The notes beneath the pieces are model-generated. The model was not told the DNA's origin and searched no databases. It worked only from the letters and a program-made list of their open reading frames with translations. Source: Pseudomonas frederiksbergensis (GTDB lineage: Bacteria; Pseudomonadota; Gammaproteobacteria; Pseudomonadales; Pseudomonadaceae). From it: DNA of 64,000 nucleotides. The stretch's first letter is position 1, and each line of letters begins with the position of its first letter. The position numbers and the translations under genes are program-made. The stretch covers positions 77,559-141,558 of the forward strand of contig NZ_MOBP01000010.1 in the NCBI RefSeq assembly GCF_003732665.1, in the 5' to 3' direction. Positions 1 to 10,900 of the stretch are shown here, in pieces.

Positions 1-1808
<1,808 letters not shown>

Positions 1809-1828
1809 GCGTCGGTCTGAGTCATGGA

Positions 1829-1862
1829 AGCCCTGCCAGGTGTTGTCTGGTGGGGCTTTTTA
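1829..1862 (+). terminator. Rho-independent terminator after acs
   Basis: An AGCCCTGCCAG stem and its complement CTGGTGGGGCT flank a short loop and are followed by a run of T, 20 bases past the acs stop codon. Confidence 0.8.
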
Positions 1863-1897
1863 TTGCCTGGGGATTTTGTGGTGGTTGTTCGGGCCTC

Positions 1898-1993
1898 TTC
1901 GCGAGCAAGCCCGCTCCCACAGGGAATCTTCAGTGAACATAAATTCTGCGAACAGCACCGAGCCACTGTGGGAGCGGGCTTGCTCGCGAAGGC
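1898..1993. repeat. REP/BIME-type inverted pair
   Basis: Two head-to-head copies of the pseudomonad REP core: TTCGCGAGCAAGCCCGCTCC at about 1898 and its reverse complement ending near 1990, separated by about 45 bases. The same core recurs at 18358-18420 and 21186-21210. Such elements are mobilised by REP-associated tyrosine transposases. No such transposase is in the window. Confidence 0.85.
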
Positions 1994-2505
1994 GATCTGT
2001 CAGACACCACATCAACAACGCCGAATATTTATCGGCATCCCCCGTAGGCCATTTCCCACTGTTACCCGTCTTCAGGAAAGTAACTGAATGTGTAACCGCC
2101 CGCGCCGATCCGGGGCATTGGGAAACGCAAAGCCCCGTTTCAGGGCCTCTCAGCGGCCCATTAAAAATAAGACACTACGCTGTGCTTGCCGGATTAGAAG
2201 GGTTTGCCAATAATAGGCCCGCTATTTGCAATACAGATCGGTTTACAATCTTTTGCTCTTGCATGAAATTGCAAGGCTGTCAACGTGCCCAAGCGCCATT
2301 CTCAGTGCATCTGTAATTTGTTGTCGCATTGAAGAAATATCGGCTTCGGGCCTGTCGTTAGAATGCCGATCACTCGCTCGTCGTCGCTCGCGTTGAAATC
2401 AGCGCGGGTTTCTCAGGACGCAGCACCGCTTTCCCGTTTAACCCATTCGCATATTGGGCCTGTGCTCACTCTGCCGTTTTTGCCCTTTACCGATGGAGTC
2501 CCAAG
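1994..2505. other. Intergenic region upstream of aotJ
   Basis: About 500 bases without a supportable gene. It holds an AT-richer stretch (2210-2260) and one ArgR-type half-site (2322-2337), and should contain the aot promoter. I could not pick -35/-10 boxes with confidence. Confidence 0.5.
2322..2337 (+). promoter_or_regulatory. Candidate ArgR half-site upstream of aotJ
   Basis: Exact match to TGTCGC-N8-AA, the half-site consensus of Pseudomonas ArgR, about 170 bases before aotJ. A second full half-site at the canonical tandem spacing is not exact; only the terminal AA is kept 21 bases upstream. The aot-argR operon is ArgR-controlled in P. aeruginosa, which agrees with this position. Confidence 0.55.
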
Positions 2506-3279
2506 ATGAAGAAACTTGTGCTGCTTGGCGCCCTGGCACTGTCCGTGTTGTCCCTGCCGACCTTCGCCGATGAAAAACCCCTGAAGATCGGTATCGAAGC
2601 GGCGTACCCTCCGTTTGCCTCCAAGGCACCGGACGGCAGCATCGTCGGTTTCGACTACGACATCGGCAACGCCCTGTGCGAGCAGATGCAGGTCAAGTGC
2701 CAGTGGGTCGAGCAAGAGTTCGACGGTCTGATCCCGGCACTCAAAGTGCGCAAGATCGACGCGATCCTGTCGTCCATGTCGATCACTGAAGATCGCAAGA
2801 AGTCCGTGGACTTCACCAACAAGTACTACAACACCCCGGCGCGCCTGGTGATGAAGGCCGGCACCGTGGTCAGCGACAACCTGACCGAACTCAAGGGCAA
2901 GAACATCGGCGTGCAACGTGGTTCGATCCACGAGCGTTTCGCCCGCGAAGTCCTGGCCCCGCTGGGTGCCGAGATCAAGCCTTACGGTTCGCAGAACGAA
3001 ATCTACCTCGACGTGGCCGCCGGCCGCCTCGACGGCACCGTGGCAGACGCTACGCTGCTGGATGACGGTTTCCTGAAAACCGACGCTGGCAAGGGCTACG
3101 CTTTCGTTGGCCCGGCCTTCACCGACGTCAAATACTTCGGCGACGGCGTAGGCATCGCTGTTCGCAAGGGTGACGCGTTGAAAGACAAGATCAACAGCGC
3201 AATCGCTGCCATTCGCGAGAACGGCAAATACAAGCAAATCCAGGACAAATACTTCGCCTTCGATATCTACGGCAAGTAA
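2506..3279 (+). CDS. aotJ: Arginine/ornithine ABC transporter, periplasmic binding protein
   Basis: Periplasmic solute-binding protein of the polar amino acid family (SBP_bac_3, histidine/lysine/arginine/ornithine type) that hands arginine and ornithine to the AotQM permeases. It has 257 residues. A classic signal peptide ([21 protein letters not shown]) is followed by the mature start [17 protein letters not shown], with family motifs [11 protein letters not shown] and DFTNKYY. ATG 2506 is preceded by GGAG about 8 bases upstream. It is first in aotJ-Q-M-O-P-argR and followed by a 91-base gap to aotQ, as is common where the binding protein is made in excess. Sequence and context both match AotJ. 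Confidence 0.95.
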   Translation: MKKLVLLGALALSVLSLPTFADEKPLKIGIEAAYPPFASKAPDGSIVGFDYDIGNALCEQMQVKCQWVEQEFDGLIPALKVRKIDAILSSMSITEDRKKSVDFTNKYYNTPARLVMKAGTVVSDNLTELKGKNIGVQRGSIHERFAREVLAPLGAEIKPYGSQNEIYLDVAAGRLDGTVADATLLDDGFLKTDAGKGYAFVGPAFTDVKYFGDGVGIAVRKGDALKDKINSAIAAIRENGKYKQIQDKYFAFDIYGK

Positions 3280-3370
3280 CACGTCCCGGCGACAAGTCAG
3301 AAATGGCGCAAGCAACAGAATCTCTGCGGTTTGCGCCATTTTTTCATCCCAACTTTCGAGGACCTGAATC

Positions 3371-4060
3371 ATGTTGAAAGGCTACGGGGCTGTCATCCTC
3401 GATGGCGCATGGCTGACGCTTCAGCTCGCCTTGTCGTCCATGGTTTTGGCCATTGTCCTGGGGCTGATCGGCGTTTCGCTGCGTCTGTCCCCGATTCGCT
3501 GGCTGGCCTGGCTGGGCGACCTGTATTCCACGGTGATCCGCGGGATTCCCGACCTGGTGCTGATCCTGCTGATTTTCTACGGTGGTCAGGACCTGCTCAA
3601 CCGCGTCGCACCGATGCTCGGTTTTGACGATTACATCGACCTGAACCCGCTGGCCGCCGGCATCGGCACCCTCGGTTTCATCTTCGGTGCGTACCTGTCG
3701 GAAACCTTCCGTGGTGCCTTCATGGCGATTCCCAAAGGTCAGGCCGAAGCCGGCATGGCTTACGGCATGAGCAGTTTCCAGGTGTTCTTCCGGGTGTTGG
3801 TGCCGCAGATGATTCGCTTGGCGATTCCGGGCTTCACCAACAACTGGCTGGTACTGACCAAGGCCACCGCGCTGATTTCGGTGGTGGGTCTGCAAGACAT
3901 GATGTTCAAGGCCAAGCAGGCGGCAGATGCCACCCGCGAGCCTTTCACCTTCTTCCTCGCAGTGGCGGCGATGTACCTGGTGATCACCAGTGTCTCGTTG
4001 CTGGCATTGCGTCACCTTGAGAAGCGCTACTCGGTAGGCGTAAGGGCGGCTGATCTATGA
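3371..4060 (+). CDS. aotQ: Arginine/ornithine ABC transporter permease AotQ
   Basis: Inner-membrane permease of the His/Glu/Gln/Arg/opine ABC family, 229 residues, with about five hydrophobic segments beginning at residues 10-35. The IRGIPDLVLILLIFYGG segment and the EAGMAYGMSSFQVFFRVLVPQ stretch, the EAA loop that docks the ATPase, are visible. It pairs with AotM to form the heterodimeric arginine/ornithine channel fed by AotJ and powered by AotP. The stop overlaps the aotM start by 4 bases (ATGA), indicating translational coupling. Confidence 0.94.
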   Translation: MLKGYGAVILDGAWLTLQLALSSMVLAIVLGLIGVSLRLSPIRWLAWLGDLYSTVIRGIPDLVLILLIFYGGQDLLNRVAPMLGFDDYIDLNPLAAGIGTLGFIFGAYLSETFRGAFMAIPKGQAEAGMAYGMSSFQVFFRVLVPQMIRLAIPGFTNNWLVLTKATALISVVGLQDMMFKAKQAADATREPFTFFLAVAAMYLVITSVSLLALRHLEKRYSVGVRAADL

Positions 4061-4755
4061 TCTTCGACTACAACGTCATTTGGGAGGCCCTGCCGCTGTA
4101 CTTCGGCGGCCTGGTGACCACCCTCAAATTGCTCGCGCTGTCGCTGTTTTTCGGTCTGCTGGCGGCACTGCCGCTGGGACTGATGCGCGTTTCCAAGAAC
4201 TCCGTCGTCAACATGAGCGCCTGGCTGTTCACCTACGTGATCCGCGGCACGCCGATGCTGGTTCAGTTGTTTTTGATCTACTACGGCCTGGCGCAATTCG
4301 AAGCGGTGCGCGAAAGCTTCATGTGGCCGTGGCTGTCCAGCGCGACGTTCTGTGCGTGCCTGGCCTTCGCGATCAACACCAGCGCCTACACCGCCGAAAT
4401 CATCGCCGGCAGCCTGCGGGCCACACCGAACGGTGAAATCGAAGCGGCCAAGGCCATGGGCATGTCCCGCTACAAAATGTACAAGCGCATCCTGCTGCCA
4501 TCGGCCCTGCGCCGGGCGCTGCCGCAGTACAGCAACGAAGTGATCATGATGCTGCAGACCACCAGTCTGGCGTCCATCGTGACCCTGATCGACATCACCG
4601 GTGCCGCGCGCACGGTCAACGCCCAGTTCTACCTGCCGTTCGAGGCGTACATCACCGCCGGCGTGTTCTACCTGTGCCTGACCTTCATCCTGGTCAAGTT
4701 GTTCAAACTGGCCGAGCGCCGCTGGCTGGGCTACATGGCCCCGCGGAAGCACTGA
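4057..4755 (+). CDS. aotM: Arginine/ornithine ABC transporter permease AotM
   Basis: Second inner-membrane permease of the arginine/ornithine importer, 232 residues. It shows the family segments YVIRGTPMLVQLFLIYYGLA and the EAA loop (EIEAAKAMGMSRYKMYKRILLP). It starts within the aotQ stop (ATGA) and ends two bases before aotO, so the three genes are tightly coupled. It works with AotQ, AotP and AotJ. Confidence 0.94.
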   Translation: MIFDYNVIWEALPLYFGGLVTTLKLLALSLFFGLLAALPLGLMRVSKNSVVNMSAWLFTYVIRGTPMLVQLFLIYYGLAQFEAVRESFMWPWLSSATFCACLAFAINTSAYTAEIIAGSLRATPNGEIEAAKAMGMSRYKMYKRILLPSALRRALPQYSNEVIMMLQTTSLASIVTLIDITGAARTVNAQFYLPFEAYITAGVFYLCLTFILVKLFKLAERRWLGYMAPRKH

Positions 4756-4756
4756 T

Positions 4757-5869
4757 ATGGAACGCATCGATCATTCATTGCCGTGGAGCCACTTGGGCAG
4801 CGAGCGCCAGATTTCGGTGTTCCGTTTCGGCACGGGCGAGCGCAAGGCCTACATCCAGGCCAGCCTGCACGCCGATGAACTGCCGGGCATGCGCACTGCT
4901 TGGGAGCTGAAAAAGCGTTTAGGTGAGCTCGAAGCCCAAGGCTTGCTCAACGGCGTGATCGAACTGGTGCCGGTGGCCAATCCACTGGGCCTCGGCCAAT
5001 TGCTGCAAGGCAATCATCAAGGGCGTTTCGACGCGGGCAGCGGCAAGAACTTCAACCGGGATTTCGTCGAACTCAGCGCCCCCGTGGCTGCTGCGGTGGA
5101 CGGACGCCTGGGGGATGATCCCCACGCCAATATCCGTTTGATTCGCCAGGCCATGAGCGATGCACTCGCCGCACTGCCTCCCGCTGCCAGTCAGTTGCAA
5201 GGCATGCAGCGCATCTTGCTCAGCCACGCCTGCACCGCCGACGTCGTGCTGGATTTGCATTGCGATGCCGAAGCCGCGCTGCACATGTACGCCTTGCCGC
5301 AGCACTGGCCACAGTGGCGCTCCCTCGCTGCGCATCTGAACGTGAAGGTCGGTTTGCTGGCGGAAGACTCCGGCGGCAGTTCCTTCGACGAAGCCTGTTC
5401 GCTGTCGTGGCTGCGTCTGTCGCGGCTGTTCCCGGACGCGCAGATTCCACTGGCGTGTCTGGCAACCACCATCGAATTGGGCGGGCAGGCTGACACCGGT
5501 CGCCCGCAAGCTGAATTCCACGCCGAAGGCATTCTGGCGTTCCTCGCTGAGCAAGGCCTGATCAGCGGCGAATGGCCGAAACCGGCGCACGAAGCCTGTG
5601 AAGGCATGCCGTTCGAAGGCACTGAATTGTTGTTCGCGCCGCACCCCGGTGTGGTGAGTTTCCTGCGTAAACCCGGCGAATGGATTGAAGCCGGCGATGA
5701 GATTTTCGAAGTGATCGATCCGTTGGCGGATCGGGTCAGCACGGTGTGTGCTGGTACGTCCGGGGTGCTGTTTGCCATTGAACGGCTACGTTATGCCCAA
5801 CCCGGTTTCTGGCTGGCCAAGGTGGCGGGGCGCGAAGCGCTGCGTCACGGGCGCTTGCTCAACGACTGA
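4757..5869 (+). CDS. aotO: AotO, succinylglutamate desuccinylase/aspartoacylase-family protein
   Basis: Zinc carboxypeptidase-like protein of the AstE/AspA family, 370 residues. Metal-ligand motifs are visible: HADELPG (H-x-x-E, about residue 35) and DLHCD (about residue 167). A C-terminal extension with a biotinyl-lipoyl-like look (FLRKPGEWIEAGDEIFEVID) also occurs in this subgroup. Its place inside the aot operon matches AotO of P. aeruginosa, which is reported not to be needed for uptake, so its substrate is uncertain. It is distinct from aruE (20158-21168) of the same superfamily. ATG 4757 sits one base after the aotM stop. Confidence 0.9.
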   Translation: MERIDHSLPWSHLGSERQISVFRFGTGERKAYIQASLHADELPGMRTAWELKKRLGELEAQGLLNGVIELVPVANPLGLGQLLQGNHQGRFDAGSGKNFNRDFVELSAPVAAAVDGRLGDDPHANIRLIRQAMSDALAALPPAASQLQGMQRILLSHACTADVVLDLHCDAEAALHMYALPQHWPQWRSLAAHLNVKVGLLAEDSGGSSFDEACSLSWLRLSRLFPDAQIPLACLATTIELGGQADTGRPQAEFHAEGILAFLAEQGLISGEWPKPAHEACEGMPFEGTELLFAPHPGVVSFLRKPGEWIEAGDEIFEVIDPLADRVSTVCAGTSGVLFAIERLRYAQPGFWLAKVAGREALRHGRLLND

Positions 5870-5896
5870 CTGACTGTTTTTGTGAGAACCGACCGC

Positions 5897-6661
5897 ATGT
5901 ACAAACTTGAAGTCCAAGACCTGCATAAACGCTATGGCAGTCACGAAGTGCTCAAGGGTGTGTCCCTGAAAGCGGCGGCTGGCGATGTGATCAGCATCAT
6001 CGGCTCCAGTGGCTCCGGCAAAAGTACTTTCCTGCGCTGCATCAACCTGCTGGAGCAGCCGCACGCGGGCAAGATCCTGCTCAATAACGAAGAGCTGAAA
6101 CTGGTTTCGAACAAGGACGGCGCCCTGAAGGCCGCCGACCCGAAACAGTTGCAGCGCATGCGTTCGCGCCTGTCGATGGTGTTCCAGCATTTCAACCTGT
6201 GGTCGCACATGACCGCGCTGGAAAACATCATGGAAGCGCCGGTTCACGTGCTCGGCATGACCAAGGCTGAAGCCCGGGAGAAAGCCGAGCACTACCTGAA
6301 CAAGGTTGGCGTGGCGCATCGTAAAGACGCTTACCCAGGCCACATGTCCGGCGGCGAACAACAGCGCGTGGCGATTGCCCGTGCGCTGGCGATGGAACCT
6401 GAAGTGATGCTGTTCGACGAGCCGACCTCGGCCCTCGACCCGGAACTGGTCGGCGACGTGCTGAAAGTTATGCAGGCCCTGGCCCTGGAAGGCCGGACCA
6501 TGGTGGTGGTGACCCACGAAATGGGCTTCGCCCGTGAAGTGTCGAACCAGTTGGTGTTCCTGCACAAAGGTGTCGTCGAAGAAAGCGGCAACCCGCGTGA
6601 AGTGCTGGTCAATCCACAGTCAGAACGTTTGCAACAATTTCTCTCGGGCAGCCTGAAGTAA
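5897..6661 (+). CDS. aotP: Arginine/ornithine ABC transporter ATP-binding protein
   Basis: Cytoplasmic ATPase of the importer, 254 residues. Walker A GSSGSGKS, Q-loop VFQHFNLWSH, signature MSGGEQQRVAIARAL, Walker B VMLFDEPTSALDP and H-loop VVTHEMGFA are all intact. I prefer ATG 5897 (MYKLEVQDLHKRYG), which fits family length and has a TGAGA about 10 bases upstream, over the in-frame GTG at 5882, which has no ribosome-binding site. It energises AotQ/AotM. Confidence 0.94.
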   Translation: MYKLEVQDLHKRYGSHEVLKGVSLKAAAGDVISIIGSSGSGKSTFLRCINLLEQPHAGKILLNNEELKLVSNKDGALKAADPKQLQRMRSRLSMVFQHFNLWSHMTALENIMEAPVHVLGMTKAEAREKAEHYLNKVGVAHRKDAYPGHMSGGEQQRVAIARALAMEPEVMLFDEPTSALDPELVGDVLKVMQALALEGRTMVVVTHEMGFAREVSNQLVFLHKGVVEESGNPREVLVNPQSERLQQFLSGSLK

Positions 6662-6682
6662 ACCGAACTCCCGTTGCGCACC

Positions 6683-6779
6683 CTGTAGGAGCTGACGAGT
6701 GAAACGAGGCTGCGATCTTTTGATCTTGATTTTTACAATCAAAAGATCGCAGCCTCGTTTCACTCGTCAGCTCCTACAG
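6683..6779. repeat. Perfect 42-bp inverted repeat (long hairpin)
   Basis: Arms 6683-6724 and 6738-6779 are perfect reverse complements around a 13-base loop. The outer ends are CTGTAGGAGCTGACGAGTG and the inner part is GAGGCTGCGATCTTTTGAT, a repeat type common in fluorescens-group spacers. It lies between aotP and argR and may stabilise or terminate the aot mRNA, weakening read-through into argR. Confidence 0.9.
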
Positions 6780-6885
6780 TGGGGGGTGACAAGCCTGCTC
6801 TTGTAGGGTTTCAAGATTTGCGTTCATTTTCGGGCTAGCATTGGCCCATGCCTTTAACACTGTTTTCGCTTTCGGATTGCCCACA

Positions 6886-7866
6886 ATGACTGCCCATCGA
6901 ATTGGTTTCCTGATTTGGCCCAGCACTAAAGCTCTGACGCTTGCGCTGGCTGAGGAGGCCTTGCGTGTTGCTCAGCGTGTGCATCCGGACGTTGTCTACG
7001 AACTGTCGTTCTTGCAGGCCGAACCGCCGACCGAAGGCGCCTGGCAATTGCCGGGTGAGCCGTGGGCCGGCAAGCTCGAAAACTTCCAGAAACTGTTTTT
7101 GCTCGCCGATGAGCCGCCGACCACGCTGGCGCCAGCCCTCAGCAGTTCGCTGAAACAACTGGTGCGCGCCGGTTGTGTGATCGGTGGTTTGTCCGCCGGT
7201 GTTTATCCGTTGGCGCAACTCGGTTTGCTCGACGGTTATCGCGCTGCCGTACACTGGCGCTGGCAGGACGATTTCGCCGAACGCTTCCCGAAAGTCATCG
7301 CCACCAGCCACCTGTTCGACTGGGATCGTGATCGCCTGACCGCGTGCGGCGGTCTGTCGGTGCTTGACTTGCTGCTGGCGGTGCTGGCCCGTGACCACGG
7401 CGCCGAACTGGCCGGTGCGGTGTCGGAAGAGCTGGTGGTCGAACGCATCCGCGAGGGCGGCGAACGCCAGCGCATCCCGCTGCAGAACCGTCTCGGCTCC
7501 AGCCATCCGAAGCTCACCCAAGCGGTGTTGCTGATGGAAGCCAACATCGAAGAACCCCTGACCACCGACGAAATCGCCCAGCACGTGTGCGTGTCTCGTC
7601 GGCAGTTGGAGCGAATCTTCAAGCAATACCTCAACCGTGTGCCGAGCCAGTACTACCTGGAACTGCGCCTGAACAAGGCCCGGCAGATGTTGATGCAAAC
7701 CAGCAAGTCGATCATCCAGATCGGCCTGTCGTGTGGCTTCTCTTCGGGGCCGCACTTCTCCAGCGCCTACCGCAACTTCTTCGGCGCCACGCCGCGGGAA
7801 GATCGCAACCAGCGGCGCAGCAGCAGCCCGTTCGAATTGTCGTCGGTGCCTTCAGAGCGCGGCTGA
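6886..7866 (+). CDS. argR: Arginine regulator ArgR (AraC family)
   Basis: AraC/XylS-type activator-repressor, 326 residues, that in Pseudomonas activates arginine uptake and AST catabolic genes and represses biosynthetic ones when arginine is present. The N-terminal half (residues 1-190) has the DJ-1/PfpI-like, GATase1-type fold, with GGLSAGVYPLAQLGLLDGYRA. The C-terminal HTH pair includes LTTDEIAQHVCVSRRQLERIFK and IIQIGLSCGFSSGPHFSSAYR. ATG 6886 gives the family N-terminus MTAHRIGFLIWP; the frame extends upstream to 6841 without a better start. This differs from the E. coli ArgR family. Confidence 0.95.
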   Translation: MTAHRIGFLIWPSTKALTLALAEEALRVAQRVHPDVVYELSFLQAEPPTEGAWQLPGEPWAGKLENFQKLFLLADEPPTTLAPALSSSLKQLVRAGCVIGGLSAGVYPLAQLGLLDGYRAAVHWRWQDDFAERFPKVIATSHLFDWDRDRLTACGGLSVLDLLLAVLARDHGAELAGAVSEELVVERIREGGERQRIPLQNRLGSSHPKLTQAVLLMEANIEEPLTTDEIAQHVCVSRRQLERIFKQYLNRVPSQYYLELRLNKARQMLMQTSKSIIQIGLSCGFSSGPHFSSAYRNFFGATPREDRNQRRSSSPFELSSVPSERG

Positions 7867-7926
7867 TCGCCGGTCGTTCCTGGCAGGCAGCCAGTCGTCC
7901 ACAGGCGACTGGCCAGGCACACAGCC

Positions 7927-10900
7927 TTAGTCTTCCATCGCTGAATCCTCCGAGTGCGACACCTCCATCTCCGCGTTATCGATGATCTCCTCCACGCCAA
8001 AATCAACGCCTGTGTTCTGAAAGTACGCATACAAGAGCTGAAGGCTTCGCTCGGAAAACGGGTTGGCGCGCAAGCCGATGCCTTCCGCGATGTCCTGTGG
8101 CAGCTCCAGCAGGTCGGACGGTAACTCCAGAATTTCATTGTGGCTCAGGTTGGCACTCTCAAGCTTTTGCAGGTGCAGCATGCCGTTGGGCAGTTCGGTG
8201 ATGAACGTGTCGTGCAGGGTCAACGTGTTCAGGTTCGTCATCTGGCTGACATCAGGCGCCAGGTACAGCGGGTTATCACTGAGGTCCAGAATAAAGAGGT
8301 GATCCATGCCTGCAAGTGCGGCCACGGTGTTCGGGGTGAGCGTCAGGTGGGAATCGGTGATGACCAATGATCTGAGTTCGCCCATGTTGAACACGGCATC
8401 AGGAATGACACTCATCCGATAATCGTGGACAGTCAGGGCCTTGAGCCTTGGGAAACAGCGCAGGAATCCGTTGTGTACCGTGGTCCATCCTGCATCGCTG
8501 CTCAGAAACAAGTGCGACACATGGCTGAAGTCCGCTTCCAGGGTGGGCAAGTCTCCGATGATGATCATGTCCAGGACCAGCTCGTAGGAGGTCTCGTTGG
8601 GGTCGATGGGGTCGTCGAACGCGTCCACTTCGATTTCTTTGCGCCAGGCTTGCTCGATCCGGTGCTTTAACGCGTCCCGGATGCTGTGCTCGATCAGCAG
8701 TTGCTGGGGCGTGAACGGCTGCTCGGTGACAGGGTGCCGGGCCGGCACATCTGAGGTCCAGGCCGCCAGCGCAGTGACCATCGTGCTGTATTCGTTTTCC
8801 AGGCGTGCAAGCTCCACGCGTCCTGCTGCCAGGTTGCCGGGCAATCGGTACACGAATTCACTGGCATCTTCGCGGAGCAGGCGAGGATAAAGGCGTGCAG
8901 CGCGTTCCAGATCGTCTTGCGGGGCCGCTACACCGAAGTCCTGCTGCACGCGCTGGAAGTTGTCCTTAATACGGTTGCGTGTGGCGTCGGACAAGGGGTT
9001 GCCACTGAAGTCGAAACCCTTGACCCGAATGGGCGGCAGATCAAACAGCTCGACAGGCAAGTGGCTGATCAAGTTGTCCGAGAGAATGGCGTTACGCAAG
9101 TGGGTGCGCGTACCGAGTCCGGCCGGTGTGTGGGTCAGGCTGCAATTGCTCAGGTCGAGGTACTCCAGCGCTGGCAGGGCTTCCAGGCTGACGCTGGTGG
9201 ACAGCGGATTTCGGCATAAGTCGAGGGTGTGCAATTGCGTCATCGAGGCAATGACGGATTGAGTTTCGGCGCTCAGGCTGAGGCGGCAATTGCTGAGAAT
9301 CAACTGGATCAGAGTCGGGCGCATCGCCACCACCTCCGGCAGACCACCCAACGGAATATTGCGCACCACCAGGCGTCGCATACCGGTGAAGTGGTTCAGG
9401 AAGGCGCGAGCGCCGAGGGTCATTTCGTTGCCTTCCAGGATCACGAAGCTGATGTGGCTGAAGTCGGCCCGCAGCGTGGGCAATTCACCGATGATCGGTC
9501 GCGTGAATGTGAACAGGTATTCGGGGTCGCCACCCTGGGCGGCGGGGTCGTTGAGCGCGGTCTGGCGACGCCAGCAGCGGTGCAGTTCGCCTGCCAGCCG
9601 GTGACGGTTCTGCGCGTCGGCGAACATTTGCTCCGGCGTTAACGCGGCGCCGGTGATGGGATGCTCAGTCGCTACGGTGTGGCTCCAGATGCGCAAGTCT
9701 TCGGCCAGTTGCCGGAACTCTTCGTACATCCGCGAGAGCTCGATACGTGCGCCTGCCGGATGTTCCTGCAGGGTGCGTGCATAGTCCGCGACTTGCTGCT
9801 CGGTAAAGGTGGGGAACAGTTCGAGGATCCGATCACTCAGGGAATGGTAACCGGGATGACTTTTCCGATAGCCATCGACGCCACCCGGCAGGCGCATGAG
9901 GTGAGGGTCGTAGGACGGTTTGAGCAGCGGTTGCGAGGACAGCACGCTTTGCAGTTCCTCCAAAGGCAGCGCGTGTTGGCCAATCGCGTGCTTGAGAGCC
10001 TGGCCCTGGCCGATGTTCAGCTTGATTTTCCGGCGCACGGTGTCGGGTAGTGCGTGCAGCACGCTGTTATAGAAATCGTCAGCGTCGGCCAGTACTTCGC
10101 CGATTTCGTTGTATGGCTGGTAATGACCGTCCTCCGTTTGCACCAGCACCTTGCGCACGGCGGCATTCGGTTGGCCGATGCTGTCGATGTCCGCGCCTTC
10201 GAAGGAATAGCGCTTGACCTCGATTCGCACGTTCGCCGACCAGCCTGGCAGGCGTGGTAGGGAATGCAGGGCCAGGCGTTCGGCATCCGGGTTGTCCACG
10301 CTCTCCAGCTCCAGGCTTTCGCGGGCGCGGACTGCGCGGACTTGCTGTTGCGTCCAGCGCGCCAGCTCTTTCAAGCGCGGGGCAACGGTGCCTTGTTCAA
10401 GCTGTTGCCGTTCGATGGCGCTGGCGCTGAGCAACAACTCTTGCGCCGAACCGGACGGCAGACCAGGCACGGCGTCCATGAGCTGGCGGGCCAACGGCTC
10501 GACGTCCAGTTCCTGGGCCCGGTAACGGGCTTCGAACAGGGTGCTGCGTTGGGTTTGCACGACCCGCAGAATCCGCTCACGCAGTTGCGTGGTGCGCACC
10601 TCCAGGGCCTGGCTCGGGGCGCCGGAGGACTCGTCGAACAAGGCTTTGATTTCAGCCTCGTCCAAGTGGCCGAGCGCGGCCTTGAGCACGTCGCCAGTGT
10701 TCGCGGCGATGTCATAAACGCGCGGGCCGGCGCTGCTTTGCCAGGTCACCTCGCCCTGGCCGTCGATCAGGCGCAACGCCTTGTCACTGGGCCAGCGCAG
10801 TTGCTCTGTCAGCAGTTGCAACTGGGTGGCGGGATCGGCCGTGAGCCAGGTGGCGGGCTGCTCGCTGCCCAGGCGCTCGATAAAGGTGTGCAAGTCCCGG

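Noticed and set aside
5882..5896. GTG start for aotP
   Set aside because: Lacks a ribosome-binding site and adds five residues not typical of the family; ATG 5897 fits better.
7927..8000. NEL E3-ligase domain at the C-terminus of the LRR protein
   Set aside because: The protein ends about 20 residues after the last LRR, leaving no room for the ~300-residue NEL domain.
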